This document shows positions 8,889 to 15,665 of a stretch of 39,267 bases of DNA, in pieces (the stretch's first letter is position 1; each line of letters opens with the position of its first letter). The notes below the pieces were generated by a model, which ran no database searches, was not told where the DNA came from, and was given only the letters and a program-made list of their open reading frames with translations. Both the position numbers and the translations under genes were made by a program. This DNA is from an uncultured Collinsella sp. (GTDB lineage: Bacteria; Actinomycetota; Coriobacteriia; Coriobacteriales; Coriobacteriaceae), in the NCBI GenBank assembly GCA_900540985.1, contig UQIC01000019.1, forward strand, positions 1 through 39,267, in the 5' to 3' direction.

Positions 8889-10670
8889 TTAGAGACGGGC
8901 GAGGTCGTAGGCTTGGGCAGCTGCCTCGCCGGCACAGATGAGGTTGGTTGTGGCTTCTTGCGGATCGAGTGCCTGTTCCAGGCCCATGGGCTTGCGGCAG
9001 ATCGGAAGCACCAAGTCGACGCCCTGCTCACACACCGCATCCAGGTTATCAGCGCGACCACCCACGACGGCGACCACCGGCTTGCCACACCGCTTGGCAC
9101 GGCGCGCCACGCCCACCGGCGCCTTACCGGCGGCGGACTGCTCGTCCATATTACCCTCGCCCGTTATGACCAGGTCGACATCACGCACGCGCTCGTCAAA
9201 CCCCACGAGATCGAGCACCGTCTCCACACCCGAGCGCAGCTCCGCACCGAGCGCCAGCAACGCCGCGCCCAAGCCACCGGCAGCGCCCGCGCCGGGCACG
9301 CCGAGCACCGAGCCAAATGTCCGTACACCCTCGGGCACACGCAATAGCCCCTGCTCACGCGCCTCGACAATCGCCGCATCGAGTAGGCGGCCGTAGCCGA
9401 CCATCCAGTTGTCGTACTTGCCCAGCGCCTCGGCATCATCCGTCGGCAGGCCCTTCTGCCCGCCAAACACCGCCAGTGCGCCTCGGCGTCCCACGAGCGG
9501 ATTCTCGACATCGGAAAGCACCACGACACGCGCGCCGTTCAGCGCCCGAAGCGCTGGCGCCAAATCGACACTCGCCACGTGTTCAAGGCCCGCAAGACCG
9601 GGGGCGACATCGCAGCCCTGATCATCGACCACACGCGCGCCCAGCGCCTGCAGCATGCCGGCGCCACCGTCGTTGGTGGCGCTGCCGCCCAGACCAATAT
9701 AGAGTGTCTTTGCGCCCATGCGAACCGCGCGAAGCATGAGCTCGCCCACGCCATAGGTTGTAGCAGCCAGCGCCGTCGACTCCGTGCAAGGTGAGTACCC
9801 AATGCCCGCGGCTTCGGCCATCTCAATAACAGCCGACTCGTGCTCGCCGTCCACTAACATCCGGGCGGGCACACGCTCGCCAAAGGGGCCTGCAACCTCG
9901 CAGGTCACAAGCTCGCCACCGCATGCGGCGATGGCATCGAGCGTTCCCTCGCCACCATCTGCCAGCGGCAATGCGCGCACCTCGGCATCGGGCCAAACGC
10001 GACGCACGCCTTCGGCAACCGCCGCCTCCGCCTGCGCACTCGACACGCTGCCCTTAAAGGAATCGATCGCCAGCAGCACACGGCGGGGCCGGCGGCACGC
10101 AGGACCAAAGTCAACCACCGTGCCAGCATCCTCACCGACACCTGCAAGCGCTGCGGCGTGAGCGGCGTGTGCTTCAAGATCAGCCCCACAACCGCAATCA
10201 GCGCCGCCCGCTCCGCGCAGACCGCCAAAATAGCTACTCAGCAGCTCACGGCATTCATCCGCCAGGACCCCAGCCGTCACGTTAAACCGATGATTCAGGC
10301 GCGAGTCGGCATTCAAATCGTATAGGGATCCCAGCGCGCCCGCCTTGGCATCGGCCGCGCCATACACACAGCGTCCAACGCGCGCGTTGACCATAAGCCC
10401 CGCACACATGCAGCAAGGCTCGAGCGTTACATAGACCGTGCAATCGGAAAGGCGCCAGCGGCCAAGCGCCTGGGCGGCAGCGCACAGGGCCGCGAACTCT
10501 GCATGAGCCGAAGGATCCTGATCGAGCTCGCGACGATTATGCGCCCGCGCGACAACCTCGCCGTCGCGCACCACTACGGCTCCGATGGGCACCTCGCCCA
10601 CCGCCGCGGCGGCTCGCGCCTCGGCCAGCGCCTCGCGCATGAACTTCTCGTCGATTTCGGTGATCGTCAT
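8889..10670 (-). CDS. tadA: TadA tRNA adenosine deaminase fused to glycerate kinase
   Basis: A 593-residue apparent two-enzyme fusion. Residues 1-150 are a TadA/CDA deaminase that makes inosine at the wobble base of tRNA-Arg(ACG): HAE (H56, E58) and PCCMC (Cys86, Cys89) give the zinc ligands and proton shuttle. Residues about 198-593 are a GK-I glycerate kinase (ATP + D-glycerate to phosphoglycerate) with the AIDSFKGS start motif, GGSATNDGG and a Gly/Ala-rich C-terminal half. A Cys/Ala-rich linker joins them. The start at 10670 has GGAAGG at good spacing; the open frame reaches 10721 without an SD. Both halves have family-typical length and intact motifs, so this is not a degraded gene. A sequencing frameshift joining two neighbouring genes is the main alternative. 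Confidence 0.9.
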   Translation of the reverse strand: MTITEIDEKFMREALAEARAAAAVGEVPIGAVVVRDGEVVARAHNRRELDQDPSAHAEFAALCAAAQALGRWRLSDCTVYVTLEPCCMCAGLMVNARVGRCVYGAADAKAGALGSLYDLNADSRLNHRFNVTAGVLADECRELLSSYFGGLRGAGGADCGCGADLEAHAAHAAALAGVGEDAGTVVDFGPACRRPRRVLLAIDSFKGSVSSAQAEAAVAEGVRRVWPDAEVRALPLADGGEGTLDAIAACGGELVTCEVAGPFGERVPARMLVDGEHESAVIEMAEAAGIGYSPCTESTALAATTYGVGELMLRAVRMGAKTLYIGLGGSATNDGGAGMLQALGARVVDDQGCDVAPGLAGLEHVASVDLAPALRALNGARVVVLSDVENPLVGRRGALAVFGGQKGLPTDDAEALGKYDNWMVGYGRLLDAAIVEAREQGLLRVPEGVRTFGSVLGVPGAGAAGGLGAALLALGAELRSGVETVLDLVGFDERVRDVDLVITGEGNMDEQSAAGKAPVGVARRAKRCGKPVVAVVGGRADNLDAVCEQGVDLVLPICRKPMGLEQALDPQEATTNLICAGEAAAQAYDLARL

Positions 10671-10705
10671 CGTTCGCCTTCCCTGTTGCAAATTCAAAAC
10701 GATGC

Positions 10706-10711
10706 TATCAT
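10706..10711 (+). promoter_or_regulatory. -10 element of the tRNA-Ser gene
   Basis: TATCAT ends 10 bp before the tRNA. A TTGCAA upstream is spaced only 14 bp away, so the -35 is uncertain. Confidence 0.35.
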
Positions 10712-10721
10712 TACGACTCAC

Positions 10722-10811
10722 GGAGAGATGGCAGAGCGGTTGAATGCGGCGGTCTTGAAAACCGTTGAGCGCGAGAGCGTTCCGGGGGTTCGAATCCCCC
10801 TCTCTCCGCCA
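10722..10811 (+). tRNA. tRNA-Ser (anticodon UGA)
   Basis: A class II tRNA of 90 nt including an encoded CCA (10809-10811). The acceptor GGAGAGA (10722-10728) pairs with TCTCTCC (10801-10807). The anticodon loop CTTGAAA has TGA at 10756-10758 and is followed by a long variable arm; the T-arm carries GGTTCGAATCC. It runs divergently from the tadA fusion, and its 3' end is 3 bp from the convergent TetR gene stop. Confidence 0.97.
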
Positions 10812-10814
10812 CTC

Positions 10815-11411
10815 CTAGTGATGCACCGGTGTCATGGTCCGCTCAAACAGCGCATCGACCACGTCGGCTATCTCAGGTCGACGCTCAAGATCGTGGCCCG
10901 ATTCCCACCATATCGTGAAAAGTCGAATAATACCGCCGGCGACAAACTCAGACGTCGTCTCGAGTGACACGGGGGCCAGGGCATCCTCGACAAGCACGTT
11001 CATCACACGCTCGCGGATGGAGCGGGCAATACGGTCGCAAATAACGTTGGTCAACATGCCCGACATGTTGCTTGCCAAAATGTTATCCATGAGCCGCTCG
11101 TGCGCCAGAATCAAATCCATGGCATCGTCCAAAATCGCGTGCCGAAGCGCGTGCACGTCCTCGGCAGACACCGCGCCGGCCTCATCGGGCTGTTTTTGCG
11201 GCAAGCCCGACATGAGCTCATCGATATAAAAGGCAAAGTAATCGTTCTTGTCGCGAAAGTGCTTATAGAACGTCGTGCGGCGAATCATGGCGCGGTCGCA
11301 CAGCATGGCAACCGTCAGGTCCTCAAAACGATGCTCTTCCAAAAGCTCGGTAAAGGCATCGAACAGGGCACGATAGGTTTTCTTGATGCGAAGGTCCACT
11401 GGTATCGCCAT
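10815..11411 (-). CDS. TetR/AcrR family transcriptional regulator
   Basis: A 198-residue DNA-binding repressor. The N-terminal helix-turn-helix is clear (RIKKTYRALFDAF, LTVAMLCDRAMIRRTTFYKHF, residues about 8-55) and is followed by a helical ligand or dimer domain. The effector is unknown. The start was set at the ATG at 11411 because the TetR fold begins right there; the frame is open 87 codons further up through low-complexity sequence that overlaps lemA in reverse. The SD is poor (GAGG abuts the ATG), so GTG at residue 6 is possible. It is divergent from lemA, so autoregulation or control of lemA is plausible but not shown. Confidence 0.88.
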   Translation of the reverse strand: MAIPVDLRIKKTYRALFDAFTELLEEHRFEDLTVAMLCDRAMIRRTTFYKHFRDKNDYFAFYIDELMSGLPQKQPDEAGAVSAEDVHALRHAILDDAMDLILAHERLMDNILASNMSGMLTNVICDRIARSIRERVMNVLVEDALAPVSLETTSEFVAGGIIRLFTIWWESGHDLERRPEIADVVDALFERTMTPVHH

Positions 11412-11541
11412 CCTCAGGGCAAAGACAACACTCGTCAATCTGTCGCATATCTTACACCTGTACCTCGCGCGCTTTGCCCCGGTGCCAACCCCGCCGAAAA
11501 CACAACGCTTACCGGAAAGTTCGGCACGGTAAAACGTTGCG

Positions 11542-11563
11542 GGTATACTAGTAGCGTTATACC
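11542..11563 (+). promoter_or_regulatory. lemA promoter -10 with overlapping inverted repeat
   Basis: TATACT (11544-11549) is a good -10 for lemA. It lies inside GGTATA-N10-TATACC (11542-11547, 11558-11563), a possible operator for the divergent TetR protein. No strong -35 is visible. Confidence 0.4.
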
Positions 11564-11610
11564 AACGGCAGCTGGCGCATGCCGCCGCGGCCATTCGAAA
11601 CGGAGACATC

Positions 11611-12162
11611 ATGATTACCGTCATCATCGGCATCGTTGTTGTCATTGTGATTGTCTGCGCCATCGCCGGCATCTACAACAACATGGTCACCAAGCGTAAC
11701 CGCATCGATAACGCCTGGCAGAACATCGATACGCAGCTGCAGCGCCGTAACGACCTGATCCCCAACCTGGTCGAGACCGTCAAGGGCTACGCCAAGCACG
11801 AGCAGGAGACGCTCTCCGCCGTGATCAGCGCGCGTAACACCGCCGTCAAGGCCACCACGCCCGAGGCCAAGATGGAAGCCGACAACGTGCTGACCGGTGC
11901 GCTGCGTCAGCTCTTCGCCGTAGCCGAGGCCTATCCCGATCTTAAGGCAAACACCAACTTTACGCAGCTGCAGGCATCGCTCGAGGATACCGAGAACAAG
12001 ATTAGCTATGCACGCCAGAGCTACAACGACTGCGTGCTCAGCTACAACAACGCCATTCAAACGTTCCCGGCTGTCATCTTTGCCGGCATCTTCCAGTTTA
12101 AGGAGCGCCAGGGCTTCGAGGCCGCCGAAGCAGCCCGCCAGGCCCCGACCGTCAAGTTCTAG
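11611..12162 (+). CDS. lemA: LemA family protein
   Basis: A 183-residue membrane-anchored protein of the LemA family, whose molecular role is poorly defined. An N-terminal hydrophobic helix (residues about 2-22) is followed by the conserved YNNMVTKRNRIDNAWQNID and RRNDLIPNLVETVKGYA motifs and a long helical body ending near FQFKERQGFEA. Length is typical. GGAGA lies 6 nt before the ATG. It is a single-gene unit: its own terminator follows at 12199, and no M48 peptidase or TPM-domain partner is adjacent. Confidence 0.95.
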   Translation: MITVIIGIVVVIVIVCAIAGIYNNMVTKRNRIDNAWQNIDTQLQRRNDLIPNLVETVKGYAKHEQETLSAVISARNTAVKATTPEAKMEADNVLTGALRQLFAVAEAYPDLKANTNFTQLQASLEDTENKISYARQSYNDCVLSYNNAIQTFPAVIFAGIFQFKERQGFEAAEAARQAPTVKF

Positions 12163-12198
12163 TAGTTTGGCAGCGCATCCTTAATCGACCAAATGCAT

Positions 12199-12246
12199 AA
12201 ACCGCCCCGTCGAATGCATACTTCGACGGGGCGGTTTCCTTTTTCG
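12199..12246 (+). terminator. intrinsic terminator of lemA
   Basis: A perfect 16-bp stem (12199-12214 with 12222-12237) with a 7-nt loop, followed by CCTTTTTC on the plus strand. Confidence 0.9.
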
Positions 12247-12269
12247 CGAAGGTCCCCCTCTAAGCGCCG

Positions 12270-12468
12270 TGCATTTTTAGGAGTATTCAACATAATCAAG
12301 AGCTTCGGGCGCCATGATAAATGCCAAAGACCGCGAATATCCCTGCAAATCAAACGCTGTCAGCCCATAACCCCGCCCATTATTCGTAGAAAACATCGAG
12401 AACTCCCGATTTTTTGCCCGAAGCCGGTATGCAGGGGCCTTCGATTGCAGAATACTCGCAAAAATGCA
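12270..12468. repeat. 199-bp element with nested inverted repeats
   Basis: Ends at 12270-12288 and 12450-12468 are 19-bp inverted repeats with two mismatches (TGCATTTTT...GAGTATTC). Inside, GCTTCGGGC (12302-12310) pairs perfectly with GCCCGAAGC (12416-12424). It fills the gap between the lemA and ilvE terminators and contains no recognisable gene. It looks like a short mobile or palindromic element. Confidence 0.5.
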
Positions 12469-12507
12469 CGTCGCCACCGCCCCCACATGGCGCGAAGCAA
12501 AACAAAA

Positions 12508-12618
12508 GGGCGACCTTCCTTTCCGGCGCACTCCGCAGGACGAAAGAACCTCCGCCGCACGAAGTGCGCAGCGGAGGTTCTTTCATGTCCGAGGACGCGC
12601 CGGAAAGGAAGGTCGCCC
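12508..12618 (-). terminator. unusually long nested hairpin downstream of ilvE
   Basis: Outer arms 12508-12529 and 12597-12618 are perfect 22-bp complements; inner arms 12542-12555 and 12571-12584 are perfect 14-bp complements around CGCAC-GAA-GTGCG. On the minus strand the stem is followed by CCTTTTGTTTTGC, so it can act as the ilvE terminator, but at 111 nt it is far larger than a standard one. Confidence 0.7.
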
Positions 12619-12641
12619 TCGGGCCGGACAGCTAAGACAGC

Positions 12642-13694
12642 TTACGCGACGGTGTAAACCCAGTTGTGCTTATCCTCGACAGCACCGGACTGGATGCCAG
12701 TCAGGGTCTCGCGGAGCTTCTTCATCACAGGGCCGATCTCGGTGTAGCCAGCCGGGAAGGTCACGGTCTCGTCGGCGCCGTAAACCTTGTTGTCGATCTC
12801 GCCAACCGGGGAGATAACGGCAGCGGTGCCGCACAGGCCGCACTCGACAAAGGTACCGGCCTTGACCTCGGCCCACTCGACGGGACGCTGGTCAACGGTC
12901 ATGCCCAGGTCCTGAGCAACCTGAACGAGCGAACGGCGGGTGATGGAAGGCAGAATGGAGTCGGTGTGGGACTGCGGAACGACGAGGGTGCCGTCCTCCT
13001 TCACGAACAGGACGTTAGCGCCACCGGTCTCCTCGACATAGGTGCGGGACTCGGAATCGAGATACAGGTTCTCGGCATAGCCCTCGCGGTGAGCCTCCAT
13101 CGTGGGCTTGAGGGACATGGCGTAGTTCAGGCCGGCCTTGATGTTGCCGGTGCCATGCGGTGCTGCACGGTCATACTCGGAAACGCGCAGCTTGACGGGC
13201 TTGAGGCCACCCTTAAAGTACGGACCGACCGGGGTCACGAGAATGCGGAACGTGTACTCAGGAGCGGGAGCCACGCCGATCACGTCACCGGAGCCGATCA
13301 TAAACGGACGCACGTACAGGGTCGCGCCGGAACCGAAGGGCGGAACCCAGGCGGCGTTGGCAGAAACGACCTGCTTGACGGCCTCAACGAACTTGTCCTT
13401 GGGAAACGGGGGCATCTCGAGGCGCTGGGCAGAGTTATACATACGCTCAGCGTTCATGTCGGGGCGGAAGCAGACGATGCTGCCGTCCTCGGCGGTGTAG
13501 GCCTTCAGGCCCTCAAAGACCTCCTGGCAGTAATGGAAGATGCCGCCGCACTCGGAGACGTGCAGGGTGTGATCGGTGGTCAGGCCGCCCTCGTCCCACT
13601 CGCCATCCTTCCAATGAGCCTCGTAGCTGTAATCGGTCTTCATGTAGCCAAAGCCGAGGCTACCCCAATCGACATCCTTCTTCTCGACAGTCAT
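12642..13694 (-). CDS. ilvE: branched-chain amino acid aminotransferase
   Basis: A 350-residue PLP-dependent aminotransferase of fold type IV that interconverts Leu, Ile and Val with their 2-oxo acids, using glutamate/2-oxoglutarate. The PLP lysine is K186 in GTGNIKAGLNYA. Also visible are EVFEGLKAY, FRPDMNAERM, YVRPFMIG and EETGGANVLFV, all typical of the larger bacterial/eukaryotic-type BCAT group. The start at 13694 has AGGAG at good spacing; the longer frame to 13844 has no SD. It is followed by a very long hairpin terminator. It is in the same direction as the DedA gene but 298 bp away with a hairpin between, so it is probably transcribed separately. Confidence 0.96.
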   Translation of the reverse strand: MTVEKKDVDWGSLGFGYMKTDYSYEAHWKDGEWDEGGLTTDHTLHVSECGGIFHYCQEVFEGLKAYTAEDGSIVCFRPDMNAERMYNSAQRLEMPPFPKDKFVEAVKQVVSANAAWVPPFGSGATLYVRPFMIGSGDVIGVAPAPEYTFRILVTPVGPYFKGGLKPVKLRVSEYDRAAPHGTGNIKAGLNYAMSLKPTMEAHREGYAENLYLDSESRTYVEETGGANVLFVKEDGTLVVPQSHTDSILPSITRRSLVQVAQDLGMTVDQRPVEWAEVKAGTFVECGLCGTAAVISPVGEIDNKVYGADETVTFPAGYTEIGPVMKKLRETLTGIQSGAVEDKHNWVYTVA

Positions 13695-13847
13695 ATGTCG
13701 CTCCTTACATACACAGTTGCATACTCGCGAACCCGCACACAAGGACCGAGGCCGACCGCGTCGCAACGTCGCACGCCCGGAGCGTAGAGCCGGACGGGAC
13801 ACGCGAACAGCATCAAAGCCGATGGCACGTCGATTCGCATGCACGAG

Positions 13848-13853
13848 ATTGTA
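13848..13853 (-). promoter_or_regulatory. possible -10 of ilvE
   Basis: TACAAT on the minus strand would give a roughly 150-nt leader before ilvE. The -35 is weak. I see no leader peptide rich in branched-chain codons and no T-box in that leader. Confidence 0.3.
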
Positions 13854-13923
13854 CTCCGCACGCGCGTCGGATAAAACGTTTTTCTTTAACTAAGTAAAGT
13901 ATTTTCATTTGACCGAAGCTGAA

Positions 13924-13955
13924 GAGGCCCGCCACCGTAAACGGGGACGGACCTC
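13924..13955 (-). terminator. hairpin after the DedA gene
   Basis: GAGGCCCGCCACC (13924-13936) and GGGGACGGACCTC (13943-13955) pair at 12 of 13 positions counting G-U, 37 nt after the DedA stop. The U-run is poor. Confidence 0.45.
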
Positions 13956-13992
13956 AGCTGCACGGTTTGCGCGCTGGCTCGAGCTAGGCGTT

Positions 13993-14631
13993 CTATTTAC
14001 CCAGCTTGGCCTTAACCAGACCGACCACGGTCGGGATGATCGACACGGCAACGATGCCGATAATCAGCAGCTCAAAGTGCTCCTGCACAAAGGGAATGCC
14101 GCCAAAGAAGTAGCCCAGCAGCGTAAAGAGCGTTGACCAGGTAATGCCGCCCAGCACGTTAAAGACGACAAAGTTGCGCCAGTGCATGCCGCCCATGCCA
14201 GCGATAAAGGGCACAAAGGTGCGGATAAACGGGAAGAAGCGACCCAGGAAGATGGCCAGGTGACCCCACTTGTCCAAGAAGTCCTCGGACTTTTTGATGC
14301 GCTCGGGCGTCATGGCCTTGACCTTGCCCGAAGCGATGATCTTGCGGCCAAAGAAGTGACCGATCATAAAGTTGCACTGGTCACCCAGGATGGCAGCAGC
14401 CCATGCGACGGCCAGCAGTGCCACGATGTTAAAACCACCGTTGTGGGCAAAGAAGCCCGAAGCAAACAGCAGTGAATCGCCAGGAAGGAACGGGAAGAAC
14501 ACCACGCCTGTCTCAATGAAGATAATCAGGAACACGCAGCCGTAGGCCATAAGCGGGCCGGCGGCGATCCAGCTGGCAATCGCGGTGCGCGGGTCTTTGA
14601 GCAGCTCAGCGATAAAATTAATGAAACCCAT
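13993..14631 (-). CDS. DedA family membrane protein
   Basis: A 212-residue polytopic inner-membrane protein of the DedA/SNARE-associated (VTT) family, linked in other bacteria to lipid flipping, membrane potential and drug resistance. Typical signatures are present: ETGVVFFPFLPGDSLLF in the first re-entrant region, GRFFPFIRTFVPFIAGMGGM in the second, and four or five hydrophobic segments. The start at 14631 has GAGAGG upstream; the open frame extends another 28 codons without an SD. A -10 sits at 14678. It is divergent from cysE. Confidence 0.93.
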   Translation of the reverse strand: MGFINFIAELLKDPRTAIASWIAAGPLMAYGCVFLIIFIETGVVFFPFLPGDSLLFASGFFAHNGGFNIVALLAVAWAAAILGDQCNFMIGHFFGRKIIASGKVKAMTPERIKKSEDFLDKWGHLAIFLGRFFPFIRTFVPFIAGMGGMHWRNFVVFNVLGGITWSTLFTLLGYFFGGIPFVQEHFELLIIGIVAVSIIPTVVGLVKAKLGK

Positions 14632-14677
14632 GAAGTAAAACCTCTCAGTTGTGGGCGCGGATACGTCCAAGTTGACC

Positions 14678-14683
14678 AGTATA
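14678..14683 (-). promoter_or_regulatory. -10 of the DedA gene
   Basis: TATACT on the minus strand, 46 bp before the DedA start. The best -35 (TTGCGC) is 20 bp away, so the promoter is only tentative. Confidence 0.4.
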
Positions 14684-14785
14684 CGGTTGCGGCGTCCCCT
14701 CGTGCGCAACCCCACAAAAGCATGACTCCATTACCAGCAAGTTTGCATAACTGACACCTGTCGCGCAATGCCGCCAAGATTGTCC

Positions 14786-14813
14786 TTCCTAATCCCTAGC
14801 GAATCGCTATACT
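14786..14813 (+). promoter_or_regulatory. cysE promoter
   Basis: TTCCTA (14786-14791), 16 bp, TATACT (14808-14813). Transcription would start near 14820, leaving a roughly 35-nt leader with the SD AGGGAGG before the GTG start of cysE. Confidence 0.45.
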
Positions 14814-14854
14814 TTATTGAATCGCATTGCCATGGCGCTAAGGGAGGGCGGCCG

Positions 14855-15559
14855 GTGAGCTTTATCAATACCATTCGCGAGGACATCAAGACTGTCCAGG
14901 CGCAGGACCCCGCTGCGCAAAACGGTCTGGTCATCTTCTTTTCCTATCCCGGCCTGCACGCCAAGTGGAACCACGTGCCCGAGCACTGGCTCTGGGAGCA
15001 TGGCCATCGCTCGCTCGCCCGTGTGCTCTCGCAAATCACCCGCCACATCACCGGCGTCGAGATTCACCCTGCCGCGCAGATTGGCAAGCACTTCTTTATC
15101 GACCACGCCATGGGCGTCGTCATCGGCGAGACCACCATTGTGGGCGACAACTGCGTGCTCTATCAGGGCGTCACGCTCGGCGGCACCGGCAACGAGACCG
15201 GCAAACGCCACCCAACGCTCGGCAATAACGTCACCGTGGGCACGGGCGCCAAGGTGCTCGGCAACATCCGCATCGGCAACAACGTCAAGATCGGCGGCAA
15301 CTCTGTCGTCGTCAAAGACGTGCCCGATAACTGCACCGTCGTGGGCGTGCCCGGGCGCATCATCAAGCGCAACGGCTGCCGCGTGTTCGAGGAGAACTTC
15401 GACGCCAAACAGCATCGCGAGTACATGCCCGACGATGCCGCCGAGCAGAGTGCCCTCAACCGCCAGGGCATCACCGAAAACGCTCGCCGCGTCAAGGAAC
15501 TCGAGCGAGAGGTGGCGGAGCTCAAGGCCCTCGTCGCCAAGCTCGTGGACGAGCGCTAG
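14855..15559 (+). CDS. cysE: serine O-acetyltransferase
   Basis: A 234-residue enzyme that makes O-acetylserine from serine and acetyl-CoA, the first step to cysteine. The left-handed beta-helix hexapeptide repeats are clear from about residue 68; catalytic His84 lies in FIDHAMGVVIGE, and GGTGNETGKRHPTLG is the usual loop. The C-terminus (about 205-232) is a coiled-coil-like helix (LEREVAELKALVAKL) rather than a standard short tail. I chose GTG at 14855 because AGGGAGG sits 7 nt before it; the frame opens upstream to 14768 but that would overlap the promoter. No cysK is next to it; a terminator follows. Confidence 0.94.
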   Translation: MSFINTIREDIKTVQAQDPAAQNGLVIFFSYPGLHAKWNHVPEHWLWEHGHRSLARVLSQITRHITGVEIHPAAQIGKHFFIDHAMGVVIGETTIVGDNCVLYQGVTLGGTGNETGKRHPTLGNNVTVGTGAKVLGNIRIGNNVKIGGNSVVVKDVPDNCTVVGVPGRIIKRNGCRVFEENFDAKQHREYMPDDAAEQSALNRQGITENARRVKELEREVAELKALVAKLVDER

Positions 15560-15591
15560 GGCTGAACGGCTCAAAACGGTATCAACGCAGG

Positions 15592-15632
15592 AAGGCGCGC
15601 CAGGGAATCCATCCCCGGCGCGCCTTGTTTCC
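15592..15632 (+). terminator. terminator of cysE
   Basis: AAGGCGCGCC (15592-15601) and GGCGCGCCTT (15617-15626) form a perfect 10-bp stem followed by GTTTCC. It lies between convergent genes. Confidence 0.75.
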
Positions 15633-15665
15633 AATGTGACAAAGGGACTGTCCCTTTGTCACATT
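15633..15665. repeat. perfect 15-bp palindromic hairpin with GGGAC core
   Basis: AATGTGACAAAGGGA (15633-15647), 3-nt loop, then its exact complement (15651-15665). The last two bases are part of the stop codon of the ABC exporter gene. It belongs to the GGGAC/GTCCC hairpin family seen elsewhere in the window and may act as the 3' end structure of the exporter mRNA. Confidence 0.7.

Noticed and set aside
11412..11672. N-terminal extension of the TetR protein
   Set aside because: It runs antisense into the lemA start with Met/Thr-rich low-complexity sequence; the TetR fold begins at 11411.
12277..12531. 84-codon minus-strand ORF across the lemA-ilvE gap
   Set aside because: It overlaps two palindromic structures; no SD and no known domain. 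Could be a repeat-encoded ORF, but support is lacking.
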